From contig NC_091247.1 in assembly GCF_042477335.2 (NCBI RefSeq), positions 44,384,501 through 44,448,500 of the forward strand: a stretch of 64,000 nucleotides of DNA, given 5' to 3'. The notes beneath the pieces were generated by a model. It worked only from the letters and a program-made list of their open reading frames with translations, was not told where the DNA came from and made no database searches. This DNA comes from Ovis canadensis (lineage: Eukaryota > Chordata > Mammalia > Artiodactyla > Bovidae). Shown piece after piece: positions 12,401 through 27,400 of this stretch; positions within the stretch are counted from its first letter, which is position 1; every line of letters starts with the position of its first letter. The translations under genes and the position numbers were made by a program.

Positions 12401-15400
12401 TGTAGCAGTATATAGTATATTCAGTTCAGTTCAGTTGCTCAGTCTTGTCCAACTCTTTGTGACCCCATGAATTGATATTAATTGCAGGTTAGTAGGGTCT
12501 TGCAGATTATATTTTGCAGATATATAGGGTCTGTTATGCTGCCGTCTATTGAGTCGCACAGAGTCGGACACGACTGAAGCGACTTAGCAGCAGCAGCATG
12601 ATAAAACTAGCTTTCTGTTCGTCAGCATTTAGGTTGTTTCCATTCCTTTGCCATTATCAACAGTGCTGCAATGAATGTACATTCTTTTGTATTTTTTCCT
12701 ATATACTTTTGAGACAGATTCTGAAAGTGAGATTCCTAGGTCAAAGGCCGATTGCCCGTAATTTTGCAGGACACTGTCAAATTCCTTTTATGGTAGTATT
12801 TTAGTTTATAATAGTGGATATGTTCTAAATTATAATAGTGGATATGTTCATTATGAGATGTCACCATTTATGAGAACCTTATTAGACTTCTAATTAGCTG
12901 TAAGAAATATAATTTTCATATTATAAAATTTCGCTTATCAGACTTTTTCAAATTATCACTATACTACTACCATATGTCGTTCATAAATGAAAAGCAGTGG
13001 ATCTGTCTAAAAGGCCACATGCTTTAGACTAATTTTTTTAAATGTGCTGAATCTGTCTGGTCGTAGTCAGGACAATTGCTGACATTGAGTTTGTTTTTCA
13101 AGTAAATGTAGCATAAGATTTTAAAATGTTTTTTATTTAATTATAAATGTTTAAATTTAAGAGAGATTTCACTTAAGTTTTGAAATGCTTTGTACCAATT
13201 AGATTACCTGGTTTTCTTCAACCCATTGTTTTCATGAAACTATTCGATTATATGGCAAAACCCCCTTTGGATATGAAGCTATTCATCCTTAGTTCCCTTA
13301 AGAGCAGGGATTAACTACATGGAACCCTTCTTGTCATTTGGACCATACATGTTTTTTCCAGGGAAAAGGTTCCACATTTTTTTAGTAATACTTCCCCTTA
13401 TTACCCCCACAACTTTGCTCAAGTTAGAGTCCCTCTCACTTTAATCCTAACTAGGATCTGCAAATATTAAAGAGGTAAGTTAAAAAGGAACATTATATTT
13501 TATGAGAAAAAGTTCCAGGGATAGATTGTAGCTCAGTATTTTTATTTTTTCATTCTTAAGTTCTGATGACTTTCAGTTTAACGGCCTGAGGGATGTTGCA
13601 CAGTAACTCACACTGATTGTGACAGAGATTAATTGCATCAGACTATCCCTATAGTTCTTCAGATATTTATGTATACCCAGAACAGGGCCTGGTACACAGT
13701 ATGCGCTTAAATTTATTCCATAAATAAATGACTGAGGAGCTACTGACATTTATATTCAGTAAGTGGTTAATGAGGAAAGGATTTTAGAATATCTGATTAT
13801 TTCATCTGTGCAAAAAGGACTAAAAAAAACAGTCATGAAGTTTTGTAGAACCAGGTTTCCTATAGCATATTTAACTGTTTGGAGGTTAAAGATAGAAAGG
13901 GAAAAATAGAATTTGGGCGACAACGTGAAACTGTCACAGTTATTTTTGTTAAAAGACTTCATTTTATTAAAATGTCACCTTGTTGCACAAGTACTATCAA
14001 CTACAAAAGTTTTGCTGCCTAGTTGATCCCTTGATTGTGGAGTAAATTTGGGTTTTTAGTAAATGTAGGTAACATTTCCCTCTTCCTTTGTAGGCATTTG
14101 GGATCACAGCTTTGTGAATTAGAAAAACTGATAGATAAAATGATGATTGCAGAATTTTCTACTTATTCTCACAGTGACTTAAATAGACCATTGGAAGATG
14201 ACTGTCAAATTTTAGAAGAGGTATGTCCTTTGAACTCTAGAATGAAATTGATCTCATTGCTTAGTGTTATTTGCTAACGCATTGTATAGAACATTCTTCT
14301 TAGGTTATAGTGGGCAAAATTATCTTCAGTATCAGTCTGTGTGAGACCTATGAAATCTTTCACTATGTGACTTTAGTAAGCACTATACTTGTTTATTAAC
14401 CTTTGAAATTAGAGAATAAATAATTTTATAGCTTAATTAAAAATGGAAATTAAAGTCTTTATATAGCTTATAACCCAAGTTCCAAATGTAGATATAGGAT
14501 GATTAACTTATATCCTTGTGTATGCATATAATGGAGTGTGTCTTATAGAAAAAGTGATTGTTATTGTATGGTATTTTACCTGTCATTCACATTCACTGAG
14601 CACCTGTTATGAACATGTTTTATGCATGTGCATGCACAAATGTATCATATTTGTTAATTTATTTGGTAACTTCTTAATGCTGATTACTGCCAAGAACTAT
14701 TAATAGTAAAGAATCCAAAAAGTCCTGATAGCAGCCTAATCAGTTAAAGAGATTTTTGTGTTAGCAGTTCAGTCAGTTCAGTTCAGTTCAGTTGCTCAGT
14801 CGTGTCCAACTCTTTGCGACCCCATGAATCCCAGCACGCCAGGCCTCCCTGTCCATCACCAACTCCTGGAGTTCACTCAGACTCACGTCCATTGAATCAG
14901 TGATGCCATCCAGCCATCTCATCCTCTGTCATCCCCTTCTCCTCCTGCCCCCAATCCCTCCCAGCATCAGAGTCTTTTCCAATGAGTCAACTCTTTGCAT
15001 GAGGTGGCCATAGTACTGGAGTTTCAGCTTTAGCATCATTCCTTCCAAAGAAATCCCAGAGCTGATCTCCTTGAGAATGGACTGGTTGGATCACCTTGCA
15101 GTCCAAGGGACTCTCAAGAGTCTTTCCACAAATAATCCAGGTCATCATTCCAGTGTTGTAGACCACTAATTTAAAAGCACAGGGCTTATAGAATATTTAT
15201 TAGTCATCAGGGTTTGAGAAGAATACTTTCTAGCTTCTTATTGAAACTAGACTAAAATAAATTGTTCTGCCCCCAAACCAGCTTCATTTGATCCACTGTA
15301 GTAGGATGGGATTTGCCTGTTTTAGAATAATGACTGCAAAAATCTGATGACAAGATCGCTTTGGAAAGGGGTTGTTAAGGCTTCTAGAAAATACCATATG

Positions 15401-18400
15401 CAATATAGAGATTTCAGGGTTAAACAATTGATTATTTCTACTTCTAAGTGAGATTATTTTGTACTTAAATTGTGACATTGTTACCCTTTTTTTTTTTTAA
15501 TAGGAAAGACTAATCTCTCTTGTATTTGGACTTTTAAAACAAAGAAAACTTAATTTTTTAGAAATATATAGTGAAGAAATGATTATTACAGCAAAGAATA
15601 TCATTAAACAGGTAATTGTACTTTTTTATTTTATAAGTTTTGGTCTAGAATCTTTTGTGAAGTTTATTTTTACATTATCTTGTAATATATTCAGTATCAT
15701 AATATTTTCTCATTTATTTAAAAATTTTAAATATAGAAAACTAGAACAAAAAAAAATATAGCCCACCTAGTCAAAAAGATTATCATTTGACTATTTAAAA
15801 GTGTAAGTAGTTACTGGTGTTTTTCATTAATTGTACAAATATTTCACTTTGAATCATAACATAAACATTTCCTCATAAGCCTTCATAAAGATCACTTTTA
15901 AAGGTTATATAAAATTCCATCAACATCCTGTTACTTAAGCCTGTTTAACCTTTCCTCTGTGTTAAATATTTAGGTCATTTTCTGTTTGGTAGTATAAGGA
16001 TCACTGTGACAACTTTGGTATAAAGTTTTGTTTGTTTAGTTTTTTCATATTTAAGACTGTTTTCTTAATAACTGATTCCTGAAGTAGAATTGTTGGTCAG
16101 AGAGTGAAAAGTATTCTTAAATTGTTTGATGCATGGAGTTGAATTGCCTTTTTTTTTTTTTACCAAAAAAAGATTTTACCAATAGTATATACTTACATCA
16201 GTATTTCTTCTTATCCTGAGCTCTAAGAAATTATCATTGTAAACTAAAATCTATTGTTTTTTTTTTTTTAGTATCTTAGATTTTTGTTTTGACTTTTCAA
16301 ATAAATCTCATTCACTGAACTTTAGTTTTTCTGTATTTGAAAAATAACAATTTTGAATGTATTTGTTAGGCTTAACTGATCATCATCGTTAGGTTAAATG
16401 TACATTTTTTAGTTTCTAATGTTTAAATAAAACAAGCAAGAACTAAATATACACGTATCTTATGACTTAGCAATTCTATTTCTAGTAATTTACCCATCAG
16501 AAATTTGTACATAGACCACCAAAACAGCACAAGCATTTCATGGCAGTATATTTGTAATTAAAAAAAAAAAAAAAGTGGAAAAACCCAAATTTTTTCATCA
16601 GTAGGAAAGGTAAATAAAATTGTAGCATATTTACATCACTGAATTCTATAACAGCAATGAGAATGAATAATTACATGAAACAAACAACATGGATATTCAC
16701 ATACATACTGTGGAGCGAAGGAAGCCAGACACAGAGGAGTACACACTGTATGATTTCACTGACCTAAAAATTCAACCATGAGCAAAATTAGTCTATGATG
16801 TTAGAAATTAGGATAGTGATGGCTTTGGGGAGGAAGTAGTGACCAGGAGGGGAATAAGAGGGGATGACTGGTAATGTTCAATTTCATAATCTGAGTTCTG
16901 TTTAAATAGGTGTACTCTACTTGTAAAATAAATATTGAGCTATAAGTATAATTTGTTCAGTTTTCTGTATGTATATTTTAAACAGTTTTTAAAAACTGCT
17001 GTGCTTTAATTGCTAGACTTCTAAGTCTGAGCATTTATTTTTTTAAAACTTTAAACTTTCGCATGTATTATGAGGAAGTGTGACCTCCAAAGTGAATTTC
17101 TTTTGGAATTTTAGTATGAAGCTTAAACTATGTTCCTAAGAATTATAGTTCTGTGGGGACTTTTTGTGTGCATGTGTTGTGTGTTTGTTTCTGTGTGTAC
17201 CTTTGAACAGTTTTGAACAGTTTTAAAAAGTAGGAAATTTTAATTAGTACAGTTTAAGCATTCTCTGGAGTAATTATTTAATAGGGTACTGCTGCAATTT
17301 GTAAGAGTCAAAAGAGAGGTTTGGTAGAATGATTATCATAGTCATTGAGGCCCTTATTAATAAATAATGAACATGTAGTACTTACAATTCTAAAGATGTT
17401 AATCAATTTTTTTTCCTTAAATTTTGCAGTGTGTGATTAATAAAGTTTCACAAATAGAAGATATAGACACAGATGTTGTTTTGAAGTAAGTATAAATATT
17501 AAGTTGGGGTTACCAGTCAGGGAAAAGATAACACATTAGATTAAGGATAGAATAAAGAGGATTTAGTTAAGGAAATATTTACTAAAGTATGGGCAGAGTA
17601 TGGGAAAATACAAGTGATAGTGCAGTACCTTAAAGGGGCAAAGTGAAAGTGACCCCATGGACTGTAGCCTATCAGGCTCCTCCATCCATGGGATTTTCCA
17701 GGCAAGAGTGCTAGAGTGGATTGCCATTTCCTTCTCCAGGGGATCTTCCCGACCCAGGAATCGAACCCGGGTCTCCCGCATTGCAGGCAGACGCTTTACC
17801 GTCTGAGCCACCAGGGAAGCCTTAAGGGGCAAAGAGAGCCATTAATAGAATTCAGAAGGAGAAAACAATGTAAGTAGTTAGAATAATCTTGTAGTAATTG
17901 AATTGATGTTCAGTGGAGGGGGCCAGTCTTTCTGTGGTAACCACTCCGGGGCAGAGATGAAACTATCAGCACCTTTGCTCCTTTCAGTCTTTTGCAAGGG
18001 CTCCTCACTGGCCAAGTCCACAAGTCAGCCTCCCAGGGCTGAGAGAGGGTGGAGATGTACATAGATACGGAGGGTGGAAATTGAAGAAGAATAGCAGTGC
18101 TAAATTTGTTTAGCCATATAATTAAAATGCAGTTAACTTTGAGAAGTTTGAATGCATGACTTAGAATTGCCCGTGTCTGTAATTTTTTGTTTTCCCTTGA
18201 AATTTCTGTTCTTCTACTTTGAGAAAAATAGTGATAAGTATTTTATGACTATGAATTTCTTGTTCATATACATATATAAGTTTTATTAACTGGTCTAAGA
18301 TATGAAAAGTACTATGGACAACTGTAAAACTTCTCTGGGCCAAGTTCATAGAATGAGAATTGTGGAGTTTTAATTTGCACACTTACCTAGTGAAAGCTCA

Positions 18401-21400
18401 GGTTCAGAATTAGTTGAAGCAGTCCTAATAAGGCAGGGATCACTAGTAGTTAGAAAAATTAAGTTACTGGACTATTGCTAAAGGTCCTACACACATGGAG
18501 AGTCAGTTTTTAGTTTTTTCTTCTGTATGAAATTTTCTTAACTTAGAGCACATCCTATACCTCAAATATATAGGAGTACCTTTTGAGAATAAATTCCTAA
18601 GTGTAGCATCATTAATTAAAAATTTAGAGTAATAAGTCATTATATTGTTCTGAAATACCTTTATGGAATTCTGTTTTTTATTTTAAAAATTGATGTCAGC
18701 TATAAAAATATTGGCTATACTTTTATATATTATACTAATATAATATTTAGTGTGTGTATATATATATATATATAAAACATTCTAGATATAAATATTGGCT
18801 AATACATAGCATTTTTTAAATTAATTGTGCAATGTCCTGAGTACTTATTGACTCAGTTAATACTAACATCTACCATATGTGGTAGCTTCTATCACTTTTT
18901 CCATATGAATTTCCCTGGTGGCTCAGTGGTAGAGAATCTGCCTGTAATGCAGGAGACATGAGTTCAGTCCCTGGGTTGGGAAGATCCCCTGGAGAAGGAA
19001 ATGGCAACCCACTCCAATGTTCTTGCCTGGAGAATCCCCAAGGACAGAGGAGCCTGGCAGCCTATCTTCCATGGGGTTGGAAAAGAGTTGGACACGACTG
19101 AGAGACTTTCACTCACTAAGTCACTTGGCCAGAGTCATACAATTAGTTAAGTGGCAGGGCTGGATCTTGAACCAAGACACTGTGGCTCAAGAGCCCATAC
19201 TCTTAGCCACTATGCCATGTTACCCTTCATATATAGAAAAGTACTTTTAGTTTATAGTTAGAAAAATAGGTTATTAAGTTTTTTAGGGGAGCTGTTATGT
19301 TTCTCATTTTTATTCCAGCATATATCTTTTCTACATTTAACCTAAATTAGTTTATTTCTCTATCCCTTTAATCAAATGACCACAAAGCATGTTCACATGG
19401 AATTAATACATGATAAAGATGTCTTAGGGAGAAGGCGATAGCAACCCATTCCAGTACTCTTGCCTGGAAAATCTCATGGATGGAGGAGCCTGGTGGGCTG
19501 CAGTCCATGGGGTCACTAAGAGTCGGACACAACTGAGCGACTTCACTTTCACTTTTCACTTTCATGAATTGGAGAAGGAAATGGCAACCCACTCCAGTGT
19601 TCTTGCCTGGAGAATCCCAGGGATGGGGGGAGCCTGGTGGCCTCTGTCTCTGGGGTCGCACAGAGTCGGACACGACTGAAGCGACTTAGCAAAGATGTCT
19701 TAGAGATGTTTAAACAAGGAGTTGTTTACTAATTGACTTCTTCATCTCTGTTGTATAATTGTAGATTAAATTGCATTTTATTCTTTTGTTACTAGATAGT
19801 ATTCAGTGTAGTTTCTTCCAGCTTGTAGATAATATCATACTGGCCCCAAGACAGTCATTATTTTTGTTTGAATTTTTTCTCTAGGCTTGCAGATCAGATG
19901 AGAATGTTGAATTTTCCTCAGTGGTTTGATTTACTAACGGATATTTTCTCCAAGTTTACAATTTTCCTACAGAGAGTTAAGGTAAGCTTACGTGATTTAT
20001 CAGTTTATCCAGGATATCCCTAAAATTGTCCTCTTTCTAGACACAAAAATTTGAATAAAACAAAATTTTTAATTTTTGCAATTTTTCTAAAGGAGCTTTG
20101 TTTTAAATAAGATTTGAAGTGCTTCAGAGTATTTTGGTAACTTTTTTTTTTTTAATGATTCTGAACGATTTATTTCATTTTAAAAAGAAATATGCTTCAG
20201 TTCAGTTCAGTCGTCCAGTCGTGTCCGACTCTTTGCAACCCCATGAATCCCAGCACGCCAGGCCTCCCTGTCCATCACCAACTCCTGGAGTTCACTCAAA
20301 CTCTCGTCCATCGAGTCGGTGATGCCATCCAGCCATCTCATCCTCTGTCATCCCTTTTTCCTCCTTCCCCCAATCCCTCCCAGCATCAAAGTCTTTTCCA
20401 ATGAGTCAACTCTTCGCATGAGGTGGCCAAAGTACTGGAGTTTCAGCTTCAGCATCATTCCTTCCAAAGAACACCTAGGGCTGATCTCCTTTAGAATGGA
20501 CTGGTTGAATCTCCTTGCAATCCATGGGACTCTCAAGAGTCTTCTCCAACACCACAGTTCAAAAGCATCAATTCTTTGGCACTCAGCTTTCTTCACAGTC
20601 CAACTCTCACATCCATACATGACTACTGGAAAAACCATAGCCTTGACTAGATGGACCTTTGTTGGCAAAGTAATGTCTCTGCTTTTGAATATGCTATCTA
20701 GGTTGGTTACAACTTTCCTTACAAGGAGTAAGCATCTTTTAATTTCATGGGTGCAGTCACCATCTGCAATGATTTTGGAGCCCAAAAAACTGAAGTCTCA
20801 CACTGTTTCCACTGTTTCCCATGAAGTGATGGGACCAGGCATTAAATATTATAAGTAATATTTCCTTTTGTGATTTTGTGATGCTTGAATCTATCTTGAT
20901 TATCTATAGTTAAAATATTGTGAAATACTCAAAAATCTATCCCATAACACTTAATTTTTCTAGGAATTTAATATTAATATTATGCTGATACCATAGTATT
21001 TTTAACATACAGTTCATATTTATATTACTCTAATGTTCTTTATTGCAGGTTTTTATTTCATTTTTAAGCCTGGGGTCCAGTCATGTATCAGGCATCATAT
21101 TTAATTACTTTGTGGTCAAGCCAGTTAATTTTCATCTGGTCAATATAAGGAAAAGAACACATGTCACACAGCATTCTTCAGAAGAAAAGATGTTATAGAC
21201 TCTAGTATGTGGTGTTGGGATTACCAACGTGTCATAACTGTTTTAATAAGACAGTCCTTAGGAATTACTGAGTATAAGAGGCTGTTAGTGAAATGTGATA
21301 TTCTTTGAATTATCAAGTGTCAATATTTCATTTATGTTCTAGTCAAGATCCCTGGCATCTCCTGAGTTTCATATTAAAAATGATCTGGGGGACTTAGGTA

Positions 21401-24400
21401 TTTATCTATAATATGACTTTCTTAATAAAATTGGGATGATGCTCTACATCACATCTATAAGCTTTCTGGTTGAAATGGGAAAAGTTTTTATAAAATGTGA
21501 TTCATTGCATTTAATTTAGACTCCTACCCAGATGTTGATCTTATCTATTGATAGTGATAGATATCAAACCTGTATCTGTGAATTGTACAGTATAAGGGCA
21601 TGTTTTTACTTTTTCTTATATTCCCACCATGACTTCATCACACACTTCTGGATATCTAGAACTCCTACATTGCATAGTTGGAGTTGGCCAACTTTTTGCC
21701 AGTAATTGTTTAAATAGCCATCTTACTTTTAGATTCTATATCAGTTAAACTAAGCCAAATTACTATTTGATGTATGTGCTATATGAAAACAGTGATTTGT
21801 CCTAATTGTAGCTTCTCATTTTCACATTTAGACCACTTAAACTAATATTGTTGTAAAACATCTTTGAAGATGATGTTTGATTTCTAAATACAGTAATTTT
21901 TCTTTGGACAAGTTTATGATTCATTCTAGGGCATGATTTCACTGAAACATAACATTAGAAACCTCATTTTTAATGAAGATTTTTAAATAACTACAAATCA
22001 GAAAGAACTCTGATGTCTAACATAGAAATGGTAAAATTGGTTATGCCTAGTATACTCGCTAGGACAGAATGTCATGCAGGCAAGGATTTTTAATGATTGA
22101 AGAAAATGCATACATTATAACATTAAGTGAAGAAACAAGACAGAGATCTGTTTATGTAGCATGCTCTTAGCTGTGTTAAAAATGTTTTTTTTTTTATTTT
22201 TTTACCTCTTAATCTGCATAGACCAGAGACAGCCTGTCTTTTTGTGGTTGCCTTTAGATGGTAGAATTATGTGTAATTTAAACTTGTTATTCATTCTTTT
22301 CTCTTTTCCCTAAGTTTTCTACAGAAAGAGACATTACATTTTTGTAATTGAAGTATAGTTGACTTACAGTGTTGTATTAGTTTCTGGTATACAGAAAAGT
22401 GATTCAGTTATTCAGTTACATGTATTCATTTTATAGTCTTTTCCATTATAGCTTATTACAGGATGTTGAATATAGTTCCCTGTGCTATACAGTAGGACCA
22501 CTGTTTATCTGTTTCATATAGTTTGTGTCTGCTAATCTCAAACTCCTAAGTTATCCATCCCCTGCCCTGCCCTTTCCCCTTTGGTAACCGTAAGTTTGTT
22601 TTCTATGTCTGTGAGTCTGTTTCTTTTTTGTTAATGAGTTCATTAGTATCTCTTTTTTCATGATAGTATCTCATGATAAGTGACATCATGTGGTATGTGG
22701 TATTGTCTTTCTGTATCTAACTTACTTCAATTAGTATGACAATTTCTAGATCTATCCATGTTGCTGCATGGACTGATGGCATTTTTCATTCTTTTTATGG
22801 CTGAATAATATTCCATTGTGTATATTTACCACATATTTTTACCCATTTATCTGTCAGTGGACATTTCCATGTCTTGGCTATTATAAATAGTACTGCTATG
22901 AATATTGGGTTGCATATATCTCTTCTAATTAGAGTTTTCTCCAGATATATGCCCAGGAGTGGCATCACTGGATCATATGATAACTCTATTTTTAGTTTTT
23001 TAAGGAACTTCCATACTGTTTTCCATAGTGGCTGCACCAATTTACATTCCCACCAGTGGTGTCAGAAGGAACCTTTTTCTCCACATCATCTCCAGCATTT
23101 ATTATTTGTATACGTTTTGAAGATGGCCATTCTGATCAGTGTGAGGTGATACCTCATTGTGGTTATGGATGGTATTTCTCTAATAATTAGCAGTATCAAA
23201 CATCATTTCATATGCCTTTTGGCTGTCTGTGTGTCTTCTTTGGAGAATTGTCTAGATCTGCCCATTTTTTGATTTGGTGTTGTTTTTTTTTAATTGACCT
23301 ATATAAGCTGTTTGTGTATTTTGGAAATTAATTCCTTGTAGGTCACATAATTTTCAAATATTTTCTCCCAGTCCTTTCATTTTGTTTGTGGTTTCCTTTG
23401 CTGTGCAAAAGCTTTTAAGTTTAATTAGGTCCCATTTGTTTATTATTGTTTTTATTTCCATAACTCTAGGATTCAGCTCCATAAAAATACTGCTGTAATT
23501 TGTTTCCAAGAGCATTCTGCCTGTGTTTTCCCCTAGGAGTTTTATAGTATCCAGTCTTACATTTACTTCTTTAATCAATTTTGAGTTTATTTTTGTAGAT
23601 GGTGTTAGAGAGTGTTCTGATTTCATTCTTTCACATGTAGCTTCTTTTCCCAGTACCACTTGTTGAAGAGACTGTCTTTTCTCCATTGTAGATTCTTGTA
23701 TTCTTTATTGTAGATTAATTGACCACAAGTGTGTATGTTTATTTGGGGGCATTAATTGTATTTTGAATTTTTGTTTATTGTTTATACCCCATAGTTTAGT
23801 ATGATTTGTATAGCTGAAAAAGAAAATAATCCTTAAATGCAGCTTGACAGTCTTTTCAAGAAATTTTTAACTCTGATTTTCAATTTGTTACATAGACAGA
23901 TCTGGACTGTCATTTTAGAGGCTTAATCAATATGGTTACCAGATTATTTCATTCACTATTCTCAAGACTGGAAAAATTTATTTTAGTTGTTCTGTTATTT
24001 AAACATGAACTTAACTAAAATTGCTGCAATAGGAAAGTTCAGAAAGTAAATCATCTGCCTACATTTTTTTTAATGCATTTATTAGCTAGTTACTTTGTGC
24101 CAGGCACTGTTCTGAGCACATTATTTTTTTATTATTATTATTTTGAAATTTTTTATTGGGGTATAGCTGCTTTACCCTACTGTTGAATCTATTATGTATT
24201 GTGAAATCTTCTGGCATTCTTAAACAAGAATGATTCTGGACTTAAAAAAAAAAATCACAAACCTTTAAAACTTGTAGATATCGTGAAAACAGTGAAGAAG
24301 AACCCCTAAGAGATACAGCCAATACACTGTATAGAGAAAGTTTATTGTATTAGCTAAGATGTTGTCAGTTAAAAGTGGCAAAATGTCCAAATCAGACTAA

Positions 24401-27400
24401 TTTAAACAATAAAAGAAATGTATTGTCTTGAGGAACTTAAAATAGTCCAAAAACGATAGACTTCAGTTTTGGTGTGGTCATTGTTTTCTTGATTAGTTTT
24501 ACTGTTTTATTTTATTTCTACCTCCTCTTTTTTGACTTCACTTTTAAAGTAACTAACGTAATTACAGCAAAATATCTAAATATAACAGTTTCAAGTCTTC
24601 CACATTTGTATACTATACCTCCTAGAACAAGATTTTTTTCTTCTTCAGTCATCAAATGAAAGTCCCTCATTTTAAACCATTGGGCTAATTTGGGTCACAT
24701 ACCCAATCACTGTGGTAAAAAAAATGCTATGCACTGATTGGTTTGGGTCTGGATTTTCTTCTTATTTCTAATCCTGTGGCAAGGAGGTTTGGGAGCATAT
24801 TGGGTGGCTATGCAGGACTGAACCTGAAATTGGAAGGTGGACTCAGTTTTGCATAGCTAGCCTATGAGTGAAGTGCAGAGTAGTTGCTGGAGGAGAGAAA
24901 GACTATGTTTAATTATTTTTTAATGAGAAAATTTTTTGAGAAAGAAAATCACTAAGAGAGAAGAGATAAGGGAGAAGAAAGGCAGAAATGAAGATGGGAG
25001 AGGTAGCATATTAAAGATTAAGACAGCAGTAAAGATTAAAAGCAGCAGTGGAATCGTTTAGCAGGGAGCAGGTTTGTGACAATAGAGAAGTTACTGATGA
25101 GCAGAGAAGATGTACAGTCTCCACAGACTTGAAGGCTCAGTATCTCTGTCTAATACTATATGGAATATTCACTTAGATTACATTTAGTCCCAAATAAACA
25201 GGAACAGTATGAAAAGGCAAAAAGATAGGACATTGAAAGATGAACTCCCCAGGTCGGTAGGTGCCCAATATGCTAATGGAGATCAGTGGAGAAATAACTC
25301 CAGAAAGAATGAAGGGATGGGGTCAAAGCAAAAACAACACCCAGTTGTGAATGGGACTGGTGATGGAAGCAGGGTTGGATGCTGTAAAGACCAGTATTGC
25401 ATAGGAACCTGAAATGTTAGGTCCATGAATCAAGGCAAATTGGAAGTGGTCAAACAGGAGATGACAAAGAGTGAACATCGACATTCTAGGAATCAGTGAA
25501 CTAAGATGGACTGGAATGGGTGAATTTAACTCAGATGACCATTATATCTACTAATGTGGGCAGGAATCCCTTAGAAGAAATGGAGTAGCCATCGTAGTCA
25601 GCAAGAGTCCAAAATGCAGTACTTGGATGCAGTCTCAAAAACAACAGAATGATCTCTCAGCAGTGGCCACAGGACTGGAAAAGCTGTTTTCATTCCAATC
25701 CCAAAGAAAGGCAGTGCTCAAACTACCGCACAATTGCACTCATCTCACATGCTAGTAAAGTTAACGCTTAAAATACTCCAAGCCAGGCTTCAGCAATATG
25801 TGAACTGTGAACTTCCTGATATTCAAGCTGGTTTTAGAAAAGGCAGAGGAACCAGAGATCAAATTGCCAACATCTGCTGGATCATCGAAAAAGCAAGAGT
25901 TCCAGAAAAACATCTATTTCTGCTTTATTGACTATGCCAAAGCCTTTGATTATGTGGATCGCAATAAACTGTGGAAAATTCTGAAAGAGATGGGAATACC
26001 AGACCACCTGACTTGCCTCTTGAGAAGCCTGTATGCAGGTCAGGAAGCAACAGTTAGAACTGGACATGAAACAACAGACTGGTTCCAAATAGGAAAAGGA
26101 GTACGTTAAGGCTGTATATTGTCACCCTGCTTATTTAACTTCTATGCAAAGTACATCATGAGAAAGTCTGGGCTGGGAGAAGCACAAGCTGGAATCAAGA
26201 TTGCCGGGAGAAATATCAATCACCTCAGATATGCAGATGACACCACCCTTATGGCAGAAAGTGAAGAGGAACTAAAGAGCCTCTTGATGAAAATGAAAGA
26301 GGATAGTGAAAAAGTTGGCTTAAAGCTCAACATTCAGAAAACGAAGATCATGGCATCTGGTCCCATCACTCCATGGCAGATAGATGGGGAAACAGTGGAA
26401 ACAATGGCTGACTTTATTTTTCCGGGTTCCAAAATCACTGCAGACGGTGATTGCAGCCATGAAATTAAAAGACACTTACTCCTTGGAAGAAAAGTTATGA
26501 GCAACCTAGATAGCATATTAAAAAGCAGAGACATTGCTTTCCCAACAAAGGTCTGTTGAAGGAAATGGCAACCTACTCCAGTGTTCTTGCCTGGAGAATC
26601 CCAGGGATGGTGGAGCCTGGTGGGCTGCCATCTATGGGGTCGCATAGAGATGGACACAACTGAAGCACCTTAGCAGCAGCAGCAGTCAAAGCTATGGTTT
26701 TTCCAGTGGTCATGTGTGGATTTGAGAGTTGGACTATAAAGAAAGCTGAGTGCTGAAGAATTGGTGCTTTTGAACTGTGGTATTGGAGAAGACTCTTGAG
26801 AGTCCCTTGGACTGCAGGGAGATCCAACCAGACCATTCTGAAGGAGATCAGTCCTGGATGTTTATTGGAAGGACTGATGTTGAAGCTGAAACTCCAGTAC
26901 TTTGGCCACATGATGCAAAGAGCTGATTCATTGGAAAAGACCCTGATGCTGGGAAAGATTGAGGGCAGGAGGAGAAGGGGACGACAGAGGATAAAATGGC
27001 TTGATGGTATCACCGACTCGATGGACGTGGGTCTGAGTGAACTCTGGGAGTTGGTGATGGACAGGGAGGCCTGGCGTGCTGTGTTTCATGGGGTCGCAAA
27101 GAGTTGGACATGACTGAGCGACTGAACTGAACTGAACTGAAAACAGGAAACAGAGTGTTTTAAAGAAGGGGATTTATTAGTTCATATAACTAAAAAAAAT
27201 CTGTAGGCAGGTCAACCTTTAGGTGTTTAATAGAGAAGTTGATGATATTATCAAGCCTTAGTTTTGTTCCCGTGTTTTTCTCAGTTGTGTTCTATGTATC
27301 TTTAGCTTTAAGCTCAGGTGGTTTGTTGGCTGATTGACCCACCTTGGACCCTTATCCTATCTTTGGAGACTTACATTTGGAGTCTACTTGCCTAGAACCA

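Noticed and set aside
14518..14703. Small plus-strand open frame after exon 2
   Set aside because: Hydrophobic AT-rich translation without similarity; the whole stretch is intron.
20348..20785. A 145-codon minus-strand open frame
   Set aside because: It is the C-terminal part of a 5'-truncated BovB copy with no start context or promoter.
22795..23040. Minus-strand open frame with a clear protein-like sequence
   Set aside because: It is the C-terminal part of L1 ORF2 in a truncated, diverged L1.
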